Of a DNA stretch of 64,000 nucleotides, positions 41,113 to 49,589 are shown piece by piece. The translations under genes were made by a program, and so were the position numbers. The notes beneath the pieces were generated by a model, which did not search any database, was not told the origin of the DNA, and worked only from the letters and a program-made list of their open reading frames with translations. Source of the DNA: Xenorhabdus koppenhoeferi (GTDB taxonomy: Bacteria > Pseudomonadota > Gammaproteobacteria > Enterobacterales > Enterobacteriaceae); NCBI RefSeq assembly GCF_900116635.1, contig NZ_FPBJ01000017.1, forward strand, positions 1 to 64,000, in the 5' to 3' direction. Numbering within the stretch: position 1 is the stretch's first letter; every line of letters begins with the position of its first letter.

Positions 41113-41413
41113 AACATTCCGATGGGGTAGGAAAAAACCAGGGGTGTACTATACCATGTTTTTGGGTCCATGTTTTTGGACCCATGTTTTTTTGATCCCA
41201 TGTGTTCTATGCTCCTGTTAAGTGGAAGAGAAAAAAGTGGAAGAGAAAGAATATGTTTCAGGAAAATATGACAGATAATATAAATAATCTATACCCATTT
41301 TATTACATCAGTGTTGTAATTTTTGTCTAGGAAACTGAGCTTGCAGGAATGGAAGCAATAACAGGCCTCTCATTACTGCACAGACAGAAATCAGTATATT
41401 TTTTCAGTATGAT
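41113..41413. other. Spacer between uhpT and rlmA
   Basis: 301 bases with no supported gene. It contains the CCATGTTTTT repeats at 41154-41197 and, at about 41288, a TATACCCATT tip that resembles an ERIC end but has no partner. Confidence 0.45.
41154..41197. repeat. Tandem 14-16-bp repeats upstream of rlmA
   Basis: Three imperfect copies of CCATGTTTTTGG(G/A)(T/C), at 41154, 41168 and 41182, followed by a partial CCATGTG. The first two also create the inverted repeat GGGTCC...GGACCC (41164-41183). It lies 42-85 bp before the rlmA start, within its likely leader or promoter. Confidence 0.7.
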
Positions 41414-42790
41414 TTACCTGGTTTTCTTATTTTTTCGGATTTTTCTCTCTTCTGCGATAGCTACAAAAGCAAGCAAGCTGAGGCAGATAAATGCTGAAGC
41501 ATCAAGAGCAACAAATGTTCCTTTCCAACCAGTCAAACCAAATATAGGAACCCCATCCGCAATCATACCCAAACCAAGTTTGGCAAAACTGTCACCGATT
41601 AAATAGGCAAAAGTCCCTTTAACTCCATCAGCAACACTGATCGCTTTTTTTGGAACAAAACCAACAGCAGCCACACCAATTAACAATTGTGGGCCAAATA
41701 CCAAAAAACCAAGAATAAACAGGGTACCCAGATACATGAATTCACTGGTAGCATGTTGATAAAATTCGAGGCAGACAATAATCAGAGCCAACGAGACACA
41801 GGCAACCAAAGCACGGCGACCATTTGCCAAATCTGATAGATACCCCCACATCAACGTTCCTACTAATGCTCCAACTTCGAACATGGTAAAACCTGTGATA
41901 GCCGTTTCTTTTGATTGCCCCAATTCCTGATAAGCATACACTGTTGACCATTGGTCAATGCCAATGCGCACGATATAAAGGAAGATATTTGCAAGGCAAA
42001 GTAACCAAATCACTTTGTTCTTTAATATATATTCAACAAAGATCTCACGTTTGGTCATCTGTTTTTCTTCTGCGGCGTTATCTTCTTCACTCACAGGCTC
42101 ATTAAATAACTCTTCAACCTTACCCATACCGTAACTTTCTGGTGAATCGCTACCATAACGCAATCCGATAAAGCCAATAATCAACGCAATAATAGAAGGA
42201 AAAATGAACATCCCTATCACATGACCATCAAAGAAATAATTGGCACCAAATAGTGCAACCCCTGCTGCACCAGCACCACCTACGTTATGTGACATATTCC
42301 ACAGACCAAGATAGGTACCACGCTTATTACGGGGTGTCCATTTGGTAATGGTAGAATAGCTGGCAGGCCCGCCTATACTTTGGAAAAAACCACTCAATGC
42401 ATAAAATGCCACCATCAGAAAAACACTCATGCTGGAATGCCCCATGCTCATACTGAAACCCAACATGGCAAGGCCAGATAAAATCAACATGAACGGCAGG
42501 AATTGTTTGGTATTTTTACCATCTGCATAATAAGCAACAACGGTTTTACCAATTCCGTAAGTGATAGAAAACCCTAATCCGATTAAGCCCAATTGCGTCA
42601 TCGACAAACCATACGTCGAAATCATATCATTTTGAGCTATATTAAAGTTTTTCCGTACCAGATACATGGCCATATAGCCAATAAAAATCACTAGGTACGA
42701 TTGCATAAATGGCTTAAACCACATTTTTCGGCGTACTTCCACTGGAAGATCCAGCGTCGGCTTACGAATTTGTTCTAGAATTTTAATCAT
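41414..42790 (-). CDS. uhpT: UhpT, hexose-6-phosphate:phosphate antiporter
   Basis: The 458-aa MFS transporter has 12 helices and follows E. coli UhpT closely: [59 protein letters not shown] and [23 protein letters not shown]. It takes up glucose-6-P and related esters and is the entry route for fosfomycin. The ATG at 42790 is the E. coli-like start; an upstream in-frame ATG at 42862 adds an unlike segment. No uhpABC regulators are in the window. Confidence 0.93.
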   Translation of the reverse strand: MIKILEQIRKPTLDLPVEVRRKMWFKPFMQSYLVIFIGYMAMYLVRKNFNIAQNDMISTYGLSMTQLGLIGLGFSITYGIGKTVVAYYADGKNTKQFLPFMLILSGLAMLGFSMSMGHSSMSVFLMVAFYALSGFFQSIGGPASYSTITKWTPRNKRGTYLGLWNMSHNVGGAGAAGVALFGANYFFDGHVIGMFIFPSIIALIIGFIGLRYGSDSPESYGMGKVEELFNEPVSEEDNAAEEKQMTKREIFVEYILKNKVIWLLCLANIFLYIVRIGIDQWSTVYAYQELGQSKETAITGFTMFEVGALVGTLMWGYLSDLANGRRALVACVSLALIIVCLEFYQHATSEFMYLGTLFILGFLVFGPQLLIGVAAVGFVPKKAISVADGVKGTFAYLIGDSFAKLGLGMIADGVPIFGLTGWKGTFVALDASAFICLSLLAFVAIAEERKIRKNKKTR

Positions 42791-43236
42791 ATGGATATTC
42801 CTAAATAACCACGAGAAAAGAAGCCTTTTTGGTGCAGATGAAAATAAAAAGGCAAATCGCAAGACAGCGAAAGTATTCGTAGATATTGTTATTGTACAGT
42901 AGTTTAAAAAATTGAGATAAGATTGGCTTGAGCTATTCTCTTAGATGAACCAGAAATATTTCTTAGTTTTGTTCTGTTCGAACGCAAAGCGTGAAAGGAA
43001 TCGCATTCTTTGTGGATAAAACAATATTGCCATATACTGACAAACTCAAATAAAAAACACGAAATTCACTTTTTATATTTGATAAGATGCGCTAAATGTA
43101 AATCATCACAAGATATTTTTACCATTTCAAAATTTGTAAAAGGTATATATTTCTTATATTGAGACTTTAACTGGTATTATAAAATAATGTCAGAACAATA
43201 AATAAAATGATTGAATATTACTATTCATAATAAAGC
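42791..43236. other. uhpT upstream region with orphan paralogue leader
   Basis: No coding sequence is seen. The part at about 43080-43135 (GATAAGATGCGCTAAATGTA, then AATCATCACAAGATA and CATTTCAAAATTTG) copies the upstream sequence of the two small secreted-protein genes to the right (about 43670 and 44370), but no third gene follows it. It is therefore an orphan leader, now lying ahead of uhpT. Confidence 0.6.
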
Positions 43237-43263
43237 TAAAAACCCCGTTATTTTAACGAGGTT
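43237..43263 (-). terminator. Terminator of the 94-aa secreted protein gene
   Basis: On the minus strand AACCTCGTTA and TAACGGGGTT form a 10-bp stem (one wobble) around AAA, followed by TTTTAGC. Confidence 0.8.
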
Positions 43264-43312
43264 TATTAACTTACTGAAACCCAGGGATAATGTGGCTTTC
43301 GGTATAATTTTC

Positions 43313-43597
43313 CTATGACTTTATGCCTTCATATTTACCAACATACACACTCATTCCACAGGAATATAATTTTTTAAAGCCTTTTAAATGCCATTTGATG
43401 CCATCTTCATTACGCACATCGAGAAAAACAATACCATCTTTAACAAGATATTTAGTATATAAATTATTTTGATATTTTACAGGAGAGGAATAGCAGTTGT
43501 TCCAGGGAATATCTACGTTTGCCGATGCAGTCCCAATGCCTAAAATTAGTGTAATACCTGCTGCCAATGCCCCGCCCAGTAATAATTTCTTAAACAT
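43313..43597 (-). CDS. Small secreted protein, paralogue A
   Basis: The 94-aa protein is not recognised. It has a clear Sec signal (MFKKLLLGGALAAGITLILG, cleavage after ASA) and a mature part of about 67 residues with two cysteines (WNNCYSSP near its start and LYSCGMSV near its end) that could form one disulfide. It is paralogous to the 92-aa protein at 44025: same signal start MFKKLL, NLYTKYLV against NLYEMYVV, and IKWHLKGF against ITWYFKGK. It has its own terminator. Likely an exported effector, inhibitor or bacteriocin-like factor, but this is speculation. Confidence 0.75.
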   Translation of the reverse strand: MFKKLLLGGALAAGITLILGIGTASANVDIPWNNCYSSPVKYQNNLYTKYLVKDGIVFLDVRNEDGIKWHLKGFKKLYSCGMSVYVGKYEGIKS

Positions 43598-43953
43598 AAA
43601 AATCTTCCTTTAACAGTTTTATAACTTGTGATATAAATTTATTACTTATCAAGTCATCTTTGACAAGATGTGCTAACTGTAAAACATCACAAAATAATTT
43701 TACTATGTCAAAATTTGGAAATAATACGTATATTTAATTCTGGATTAAAAATTCAATATCTATTACCATAATTTATGACACTGCCATTGTTTATATAACC
43801 AAGTTTTTCGTGGTTTTTCATAATAATTTCAACGCAATTAATCGCAATCACTATTATTTCACAATAAATATTTTATATGAACACAGTAAATGGTTTTTTA
43901 AAGGCATTCAAATAACTTAACAAGGAAAAATAGAAATATTATTATTTATAATG
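43598..43953. other. AT-rich leader of paralogue A
   Basis: About 356 bases without a gene. GACAAGATGTGCTAACTGTA and AAACATCACAAAATAAT near 43670-43710 are shared with the leaders of paralogue B and of the orphan copy. Probably promoter DNA. Confidence 0.5.
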
Positions 43954-43979
43954 AAAACCCCGTCATTTTAAACGGGGTT
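43954..43979 (-). terminator. Terminator of the 92-aa secreted protein gene
   Basis: On the minus strand AACCCCGT and ACGGGGTT form an 8-bp stem around TTAAAATG, followed by TTTCATT. Confidence 0.72.
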
Positions 43980-44024
43980 CATCTGCATCATAAACTTGCC
44001 ATGATGATAATTTTCTCTGAAGAA

Positions 44025-44303
44025 TTAGTATTTTCTTCCTTGATAATAAGCTTGATAGGCTTTATTTCCAGTATTATATTTACACTCTCCATTACCAATC
44101 TTTCCCTTAAAATACCATGTAATACCATACCTTGTGAAAGTATTTGCGAAATTATTTGTAGGGTTAACAACATACATTTCATAAAGGTTACCGGTAAGAT
44201 GTTTTGGTACGTTTTCAACCTGACAATTATTTAGTGCCACTGCATTACTGCTCAACAAAACACCCGCGGCCAATGCTCCAACTGTCAATAATTTCTTGAA
44301 CAT
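44025..44303 (-). CDS. Small secreted protein, paralogue B
   Basis: The 92-aa protein has a Sec signal (MFKKLLTVGALAAGVLLSSN, cleavage after AVA or nearby) and a mature part of about 68 residues with cysteines in LNNCQVENV and NGECKYNTG. It ends in a Tyr-rich stretch YQAYYQGRKY. It resembles the 94-aa protein at 43313 over the whole length at a low level. The two lie in tandem, each with its own leader and terminator, which points to gene duplication. The function is unknown. Confidence 0.75.
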   Translation of the reverse strand: MFKKLLTVGALAAGVLLSSNAVALNNCQVENVPKHLTGNLYEMYVVNPTNNFANTFTRYGITWYFKGKIGNGECKYNTGNKAYQAYYQGRKY

Positions 44304-44639
44304 AAATATTCTCCTGTCATAGTTTTAGAATTTAAAACTTAAATATATTACTTATAAAGTTATTTTTGATAACGCACGTAAATATAAATTATCATCTGCC
44401 GATGTTGCAATTTTAAAATTTAGAAAACGACCATACATTCATTCTGGATTAGAAAACTAATTTAGATTGTTATAATTTATAATAGGTAGTGACATTTATA
44501 TTATTCACCTAGTGAAAATAATTTATTTATAATTACGACCTTATTGAATTAAATAATATACAGTCAAGTGCATTAATTATTACTTAACTGTTAATTTCTT
44601 ATTGTTATCCGAATTCTGTTATTTTAATAAATATCAATG
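44304..44639. other. AT-rich leader of paralogue B
   Basis: About 336 bases, no gene. Positions 44370-44450 (GATAACGCACGTAAATATAA and CAATTTTAAAATTTAG, then ATTCTGGATTAGAAAA) resemble the leader of paralogue A (ATTCTGGATTAAAAA). Confidence 0.5.
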
Positions 44640-44766
44640 TATACCCAATGGATTTCAAGATGCAGCGCGACGACAAGGGAATGACCCCCCAAGAGCATAG
44701 CTAACTATGTGACTGGGGTGAGTGAGCGCAGCCAACAAAGAGGCAACTTGAAATCCATTGGGTATA
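44640..44766 (+). repeat. ERIC element upstream of the exporter operon
   Basis: A 127-bp copy with symmetrical tips (TATACCCAATGGATTTCAAG and CTTGAAATCCATTGGGTATA). The centre is more diverged than in other copies (ATGACCCCCCAAGAGC). It ends 31 bp before the first gene of the exporter operon, so it probably lies in that operon's leader or promoter. Confidence 0.92.
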
Positions 44767-44797
44767 GACATTAAGGTATAGGACACTATAAAACATA

Positions 44798-45535
44798 ATG
44801 GCGCCTGTAAATTCTATTCAGCCAACATCATTGATATCACCTGTTATCAATATGCAGCAACTGACCCGGATTTATCAACATGGTGAAAAGAACCCAATAC
44901 CGATTCTGAACGGTATCACAGCACAAATTTTTGCCGGTCAGAGTTGCGCGATTGTTGGCACATCAGGTTCGGGTAAAAGTACGTTACTGAATATTCTCGG
45001 TCTGCTGGATAAACCTACTTCCGGGGAATATTTTCTTTGCGGCGTTGATATGTCAACAGCCAATGCTGAACTTCGTGCCAGAATGCGCAATAAAGAAATT
45101 GGTTTTGTTTTTCAAAGTTTTCATTTATTGGCCGGAATGACAGCAACAGAAAACGTTGCTCTGCCACTTCTTTACCGCGGTGTTTCTGCCTCACTTGCCC
45201 ATAAAATTGCCAGAGAAAAACTACATTTGGTGGGGCTTTCACACCGTGCCATGCATTTTCCGGCAGATTTATCCGGCGGTCAGCGGCAGCGGGTGGCACT
45301 TGCCAGGGCATTAGTCGGAGAACCTTCATTACTGCTGGCGGATGAACCCACCGGAAATCTTGATCAACAAACGGCAGAAGAAATTTTGTTGCTGCTTTCA
45401 TCCCTTCACACAGACAATGCGATGACGCTGGTCGTAATAACCCATGATTCTATGGTTGCAAACCATATGCAGCGTGAATTAGTTATGGTTGACGGTCAGT
45501 TGCATGAAACCAGAGGTGTGGCAATTCATGTATGA
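44798..45535 (+). CDS. ABC exporter ATPase (LolD/MacB type)
   Basis: The 245-aa ATPase has Walker A GTSGSGKST, signature LSGGQRQRVALARAL, Walker B LLLADEPTGNLD and H-loop VITHD, typical of the MacB/LolD/FtsE group. In MacB the ATPase is fused to the permease; here it is a separate protein, as in PvdT-like or peptide-exporter systems. It overlaps the permease gene by 8 bp and starts a four-gene operon of overlapping genes. Confidence 0.88.
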   Translation: MAPVNSIQPTSLISPVINMQQLTRIYQHGEKNPIPILNGITAQIFAGQSCAIVGTSGSGKSTLLNILGLLDKPTSGEYFLCGVDMSTANAELRARMRNKEIGFVFQSFHLLAGMTATENVALPLLYRGVSASLAHKIAREKLHLVGLSHRAMHFPADLSGGQRQRVALARALVGEPSLLLADEPTGNLDQQTAEEILLLLSSLHTDNAMTLVVITHDSMVANHMQRELVMVDGQLHETRGVAIHV

Positions 45536-46736
45536 TAAGAGTCAGTTCGGCAGCTATGGCATGTCGGCATTAATGATGTGGAGAGAAGCCTGGCGTAATT
45601 TAATAGCAACAGGGAGAAGTACCCTGCTTGCTTTATCAGGTATTGCTATTGGCTGTGCGTCTGTTGTGGCTTTTGTGAATACCGGGCATAACGCTACTCT
45701 TGCTGCATTAAAGATGTTCAGCGGGCTTGATATCAATGTCATTACAACAAATTTTTATTCCTATCATAATGGGGTAGATGCTGAATCAATTAAAGTGGAT
45801 GATCTGAAAACGGCTGTTCCCGGTTTGTCGTCAGCTGCCCCGTGGATCTATTACTCTTCTCCTGTGCGCTATAACGGGAAAACAAAAACATTTATCGTGA
45901 TAGGTTCTTCCGCAGAACTTGAAAAAGTCATGCGATTGCAAATTCGTCATGGCCGATTTATTTCTGATTATGACCAACGCTCTCCTTATCTGGTTATTGG
46001 CAATGAAATAGCTGTTACCCTCGGTGAAGGGGATGCATCCCGAATACTTGGCAGACAGATTCAGCTTGGCACTTATTTATACACAGTGATTGGTATTTTC
46101 GACGTAAAAGGGCAAAACCCCATTTTTCCTTTTTCTCTGGATTCGGTAATTGTTGTTCCTATTGATACTATGCGTAAAATATCATCCAGTACTAATCTGA
46201 ATGGCATTATTTCCCGCACAATAACAACCTCCACTACAGAAACCGATGCAAAGAACTTATTGGCATTCTTTAAGAATAAGTTCCCAACAGTTGAAATTGA
46301 AGTTCGGATTGCTCAGCAACTACTGCAAGGGCAGACAGAACAAAGCAAAACCTTTTCTTTTATGTTGATAGGATTAGCAGGCATTTCATTACTCACCGGC
46401 GGCATTGCCATTTCCAATGTCATGCTGATGAACATCTCAGCCCGCCGCAAAGAAATCGGATTACGTATGGCCTTAGGCGCAAGAATTCAGGATATACGAC
46501 ATCTGTTTTTGTATGAAACTGCAGCACTGACTTTTGCGGGCGCAATACTTGGGGCGCTGGTTGGTGTCATCGTTTCTTTCCTTTTTGTTCTGTATTCCGG
46601 CTGGTCATTTTCTCTGGCTCCCTTGTCTATTCCTTTAGGGATCGGGAGTTCAATTGTGGCGGGACTTATCTCCGGCGTTTATCCCGCACATAAAGCTTCA
46701 CAAATGGAACCCGTACAGGCATTACGTGATGATTAA
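45528..46736 (+). CDS. MacB/FtsX-type ABC permease
   Basis: The protein has about 402 aa, with one N-terminal helix (STLLALSGIAIGCASVVAF), a periplasmic MacB-PCD domain of about 230 residues, and three C-terminal helices (GLAGISLLTGGIAISNVML, LTFAGAILGALVGVIVSFLF and IGSSIVAGLISG). It carries the motif SARRKEIGLRMALGA. It works as a mechanotransmission pump for substrates in the periplasm. The start at 45528 overlaps the ATPase stop; an ATG at 45561 (MSALMMW) is an alternative. Confidence 0.87.
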   Translation: MYDKSQFGSYGMSALMMWREAWRNLIATGRSTLLALSGIAIGCASVVAFVNTGHNATLAALKMFSGLDINVITTNFYSYHNGVDAESIKVDDLKTAVPGLSSAAPWIYYSSPVRYNGKTKTFIVIGSSAELEKVMRLQIRHGRFISDYDQRSPYLVIGNEIAVTLGEGDASRILGRQIQLGTYLYTVIGIFDVKGQNPIFPFSLDSVIVVPIDTMRKISSSTNLNGIISRTITTSTTETDAKNLLAFFKNKFPTVEIEVRIAQQLLQGQTEQSKTFSFMLIGLAGISLLTGGIAISNVMLMNISARRKEIGLRMALGARIQDIRHLFLYETAALTFAGAILGALVGVIVSFLFVLYSGWSFSLAPLSIPLGIGSSIVAGLISGVYPAHKASQMEPVQALRDD

Positions 46737-48192
46737 AAAATATTTCTTTTATAGTTCCCTGACTCTGTTCTTCTGTTTTCCCCAGACAGGAATTGCTGCG
46801 TCTGAACAGAAACAATCAGCTTTATCAGAACCTGATCATAGCCTGCATCGGGAAACCTCAAAAAAAGTAATAGGCCTGTCATTGAGTGACGCGATCTCGT
46901 TGGGTTTAAGAAACAACTATGCAATTCGCAGTGTTTATCTGGATCGCATCGCGCAGAAATTCGATTTGCGGGTGGCCGAAGACCGGTTTACACCCAAACT
47001 ACAGCTAAGCGGACGTTACATTACGGGTAAAAATCAGGATGCAAATTTCAGGAAAACCAACCTTTCTCCTGATGCCACATTACTGACTCCGTTGGGAACA
47101 CGTTTCACGCTTTCATGGACACGTGAAAACAATAAATCGGGGATAAACCATTTTCACAATGATGGTGCAAGTATTACGGTAATCCAGCCTCTTTTGCGGG
47201 GAGCTGGAACCGATGTTAATAATGCCCCGGCCTTATTGGCAAAACTCCGGGAACAGACCAACCGACTGAATCTAAAAGCAACGCTTTCTGATTCAATCAC
47301 ACAAATCATTCTGGCCTACCATGCGTTACTCCGTGCTCAGGAGCAACAGGCATTATCTGTCGCTTCCCTTAAACGTATGCAAAAATTAGTAGAGACAAAT
47401 AAGGAACTGATTGATGCCGGCAGAATGGCCCAAACAGATATCATACAAACTCAGGCTGATCTCGCCATGCAAGAACTTTCAGCGAAAGAGGCTGAAAATA
47501 ATGTGCATACCACAAAACTGGCATTACTTAAGTTACTCGCCCTGAATCTCAAAACGCCTATCCGTGCAGCCGATACGCCGGAAGGAACTCACGTCAGTCT
47601 GAATATTGAACAATCGATAAAAAAAGCGCAGGCTCAACAACCAGTTTATCTTATCCAGCTACTTTCCGCAAAAACCGCAGATATTCAACTATTACAGGCC
47701 AGAGATAACCGGCTCTGGGATTTATCACTGGTTGGAAGAACGTCCCATTATCGTTCATCCTCTTCTGACACCCGCAACTGGGAAAATTATGTGGGTATGC
47801 AGCTGGAGATCCCAATCGGGGATATGACACAGAAACAAGCGGAAGTTCAGGCCAGAGTTGATGTTCAGAAGCAGGCATTACATCTGGAAGAGGCCAGAAT
47901 AAATCTGGAACAGAATGTCATTAATGCCATCCGTGATACCGAATCCCGCTGGCAGGAATATCAGTTAGCGATAAAAGCCAGTTCACTTTCTCAAAAGAAA
48001 CTCGACATTGAACAGGAAAAATTACAGGCAGGACTATCCAGCAACTTTCAGGTACTGAGTTTTGAAACCGACCTAAGAAATGCCGAAAATGCCCGCTTGA
48101 ATACACTTATCCAGTATCTCAATGCGCAGGCTGAGCTGGATCAAATTCTGGGCACAACGCTGGAAAGCTGGGAAATAACGATTAATGAATAA
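46729..48192 (+). CDS. TolC-family outer-membrane efflux protein
   Basis: The 487-aa protein has a signal peptide (cleavage near GIAA) and two TolC repeats with heptad-rich helices (LAKLREQTNRLNLKATLSDS and LQEARINLEQN-like stretches). It forms the trimeric outer-membrane channel of a tripartite exporter. The ATG at 46729 overlaps the permease stop by 8 bp. The sequence is far from housekeeping TolC, so this is a dedicated channel. Confidence 0.87.
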   Translation: MIKKYFFYSSLTLFFCFPQTGIAASEQKQSALSEPDHSLHRETSKKVIGLSLSDAISLGLRNNYAIRSVYLDRIAQKFDLRVAEDRFTPKLQLSGRYITGKNQDANFRKTNLSPDATLLTPLGTRFTLSWTRENNKSGINHFHNDGASITVIQPLLRGAGTDVNNAPALLAKLREQTNRLNLKATLSDSITQIILAYHALLRAQEQQALSVASLKRMQKLVETNKELIDAGRMAQTDIIQTQADLAMQELSAKEAENNVHTTKLALLKLLALNLKTPIRAADTPEGTHVSLNIEQSIKKAQAQQPVYLIQLLSAKTADIQLLQARDNRLWDLSLVGRTSHYRSSSSDTRNWENYVGMQLEIPIGDMTQKQAEVQARVDVQKQALHLEEARINLEQNVINAIRDTESRWQEYQLAIKASSLSQKKLDIEQEKLQAGLSSNFQVLSFETDLRNAENARLNTLIQYLNAQAELDQILGTTLESWEITINE

Positions 48193-49462
48193 ACATTTAA
48201 TACTGACACGTTCAATGATTAAACGTTATCGATGGGTTATAGCTGGCATATTTGTTATGACAATTTGTTTTTTAGCCTTTTTTTCCGCAGGGCAAGTGTT
48301 CTCAGGAAAATCCTCAGATCAACCAGTGCAATGGATTGAAGTCAACCCCGGCCTTATAGAAAAACAACTGGGTTTAGTCGGCAAACTGCAATCCAGACGC
48401 CTTGAAACCATACCTGCGCCATTTGAGGGTATTATCAAGCAAGTTCTGGTTAAAGAAGGGCAGCGGGTGAATGCGGATCAGATATTAGTAATACTTGATA
48501 CCCGAAAAATTGATATCGAACTTCGGCAGGCGCAGGCCGATATGATTAAGGCCTCATCAGTTGTTGACCAATTACATGACTGGGAAAACAGTCAGGAAGT
48601 TATCCGAGCCAGAAGGAACGTCGAAAATGCGAACCATATGGTGATGGAATTAAAAAATAATCTCGCCAAAACACAGGCGCTTTTTTCACGGGGCATTGTT
48701 CCACGAATGGAAGTAGAAACCCTTGAGCAGCAACTTCGTCGGCAGCTCACAGAGTCCGCATCAGCACAGGACGATCTAGTCTCTACCCGACAAAAAGGGA
48801 GTGTTAATAACGTACGGGTTGCAGAGATGGAACTTCAGAATGCGACAAGCCGTTACCAGGCACTACAGGAACAATACTCTCACAAAGAAATCAAAGCCCC
48901 ATTTTCAGGTGTCGTACTCAGAGCAACGCAAGGAGAAAAAGGAAAGTCCTTAACGATTCAGACCGGTGTCCGGGTTACTGAAGGAACACCTTTACTGGAA
49001 ATTATGGATACAACACAGTATCAGGTATTGGCACAAGTTGAAGAAGCTGATCTTGCCAAACTTAAGGAGGGGCAGTCAGTCAAAATCAGCGGGGAGGGAT
49101 TTTCTGATCACCCTCTGGGTGGAGAAATTGAAACCATTGCTATGCAAAGCGCAAATAACGATAAACTCGGATCGGCGATTTATTATGATGTTGTGATTAA
49201 AGTGACTTCATCCATGAATCGAAATTATCCCATCAGGTCCGGTATGAGTGCCAAAGTCAATATTGTTATTTATCGTAATGAACAAGGGCTTGTTGTACCA
49301 GAAAAAACATTAACTCGTGATAGCGACGGGCAGTTATCAGTAATCTGGCGCCCAAATTTAAAACATCAGGCAGTGTACCGGCAGGTAACTGTCGGAGAGG
49401 CTATGCCGGAAGGTATGGAGATCCACGGACTGGAAGCAGGGTTTATTGCACTGACTCAATGA
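48185..49462 (+). CDS. Periplasmic adaptor (HlyD/MacA-like)
   Basis: The 425-aa membrane-fusion protein has one N-terminal helix (WVIAGIFVMTICFLAFFSAG), a split biotinyl-lipoyl domain (FEGIIKQVLVKEGQRVNADQ and APFSGVVLRA), a long helical hairpin (about residues 115-225) and a beta-barrel domain (LAKLKEGQSVKISG). It bridges the permease and the TolC-like channel. It overlaps the channel gene by 8 bp and is last in the operon, an order (ATPase, permease, channel, adaptor) unlike macAB. Confidence 0.88.
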   Translation: MNKHLILTRSMIKRYRWVIAGIFVMTICFLAFFSAGQVFSGKSSDQPVQWIEVNPGLIEKQLGLVGKLQSRRLETIPAPFEGIIKQVLVKEGQRVNADQILVILDTRKIDIELRQAQADMIKASSVVDQLHDWENSQEVIRARRNVENANHMVMELKNNLAKTQALFSRGIVPRMEVETLEQQLRRQLTESASAQDDLVSTRQKGSVNNVRVAEMELQNATSRYQALQEQYSHKEIKAPFSGVVLRATQGEKGKSLTIQTGVRVTEGTPLLEIMDTTQYQVLAQVEEADLAKLKEGQSVKISGEGFSDHPLGGEIETIAMQSANNDKLGSAIYYDVVIKVTSSMNRNYPIRSGMSAKVNIVIYRNEQGLVVPEKTLTRDSDGQLSVIWRPNLKHQAVYRQVTVGEAMPEGMEIHGLEAGFIALTQ

Positions 49463-49519
49463 AAACAACCCCGAATGAAGGTGCTGACAAACCTCGTTCA
49501 AAATAACGGTATAGAGATG

Positions 49520-49547
49520 AAAAGACCCTTAAATCAGGGTCTTAATT
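49520..49547. terminator. Bidirectional terminator between exporter operon and guaA
   Basis: AAGACCCT (49522-49529) pairs with AGGGTCTT (49536-49543), flanked by A's to the left and TT AATTAAA to the right. It lies between convergent operons. Confidence 0.75.
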
Positions 49548-49589
49548 AAAAAATCATGATGATTTGGTGAGGCTTGGGAAGGCTTTAGA

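Noticed and set aside
41154-41197. CRISPR-like short tandem repeats
   Set aside because: No spacers of constant length and no cas genes; the units are directly adjacent. No CRISPR array was found anywhere in the window.
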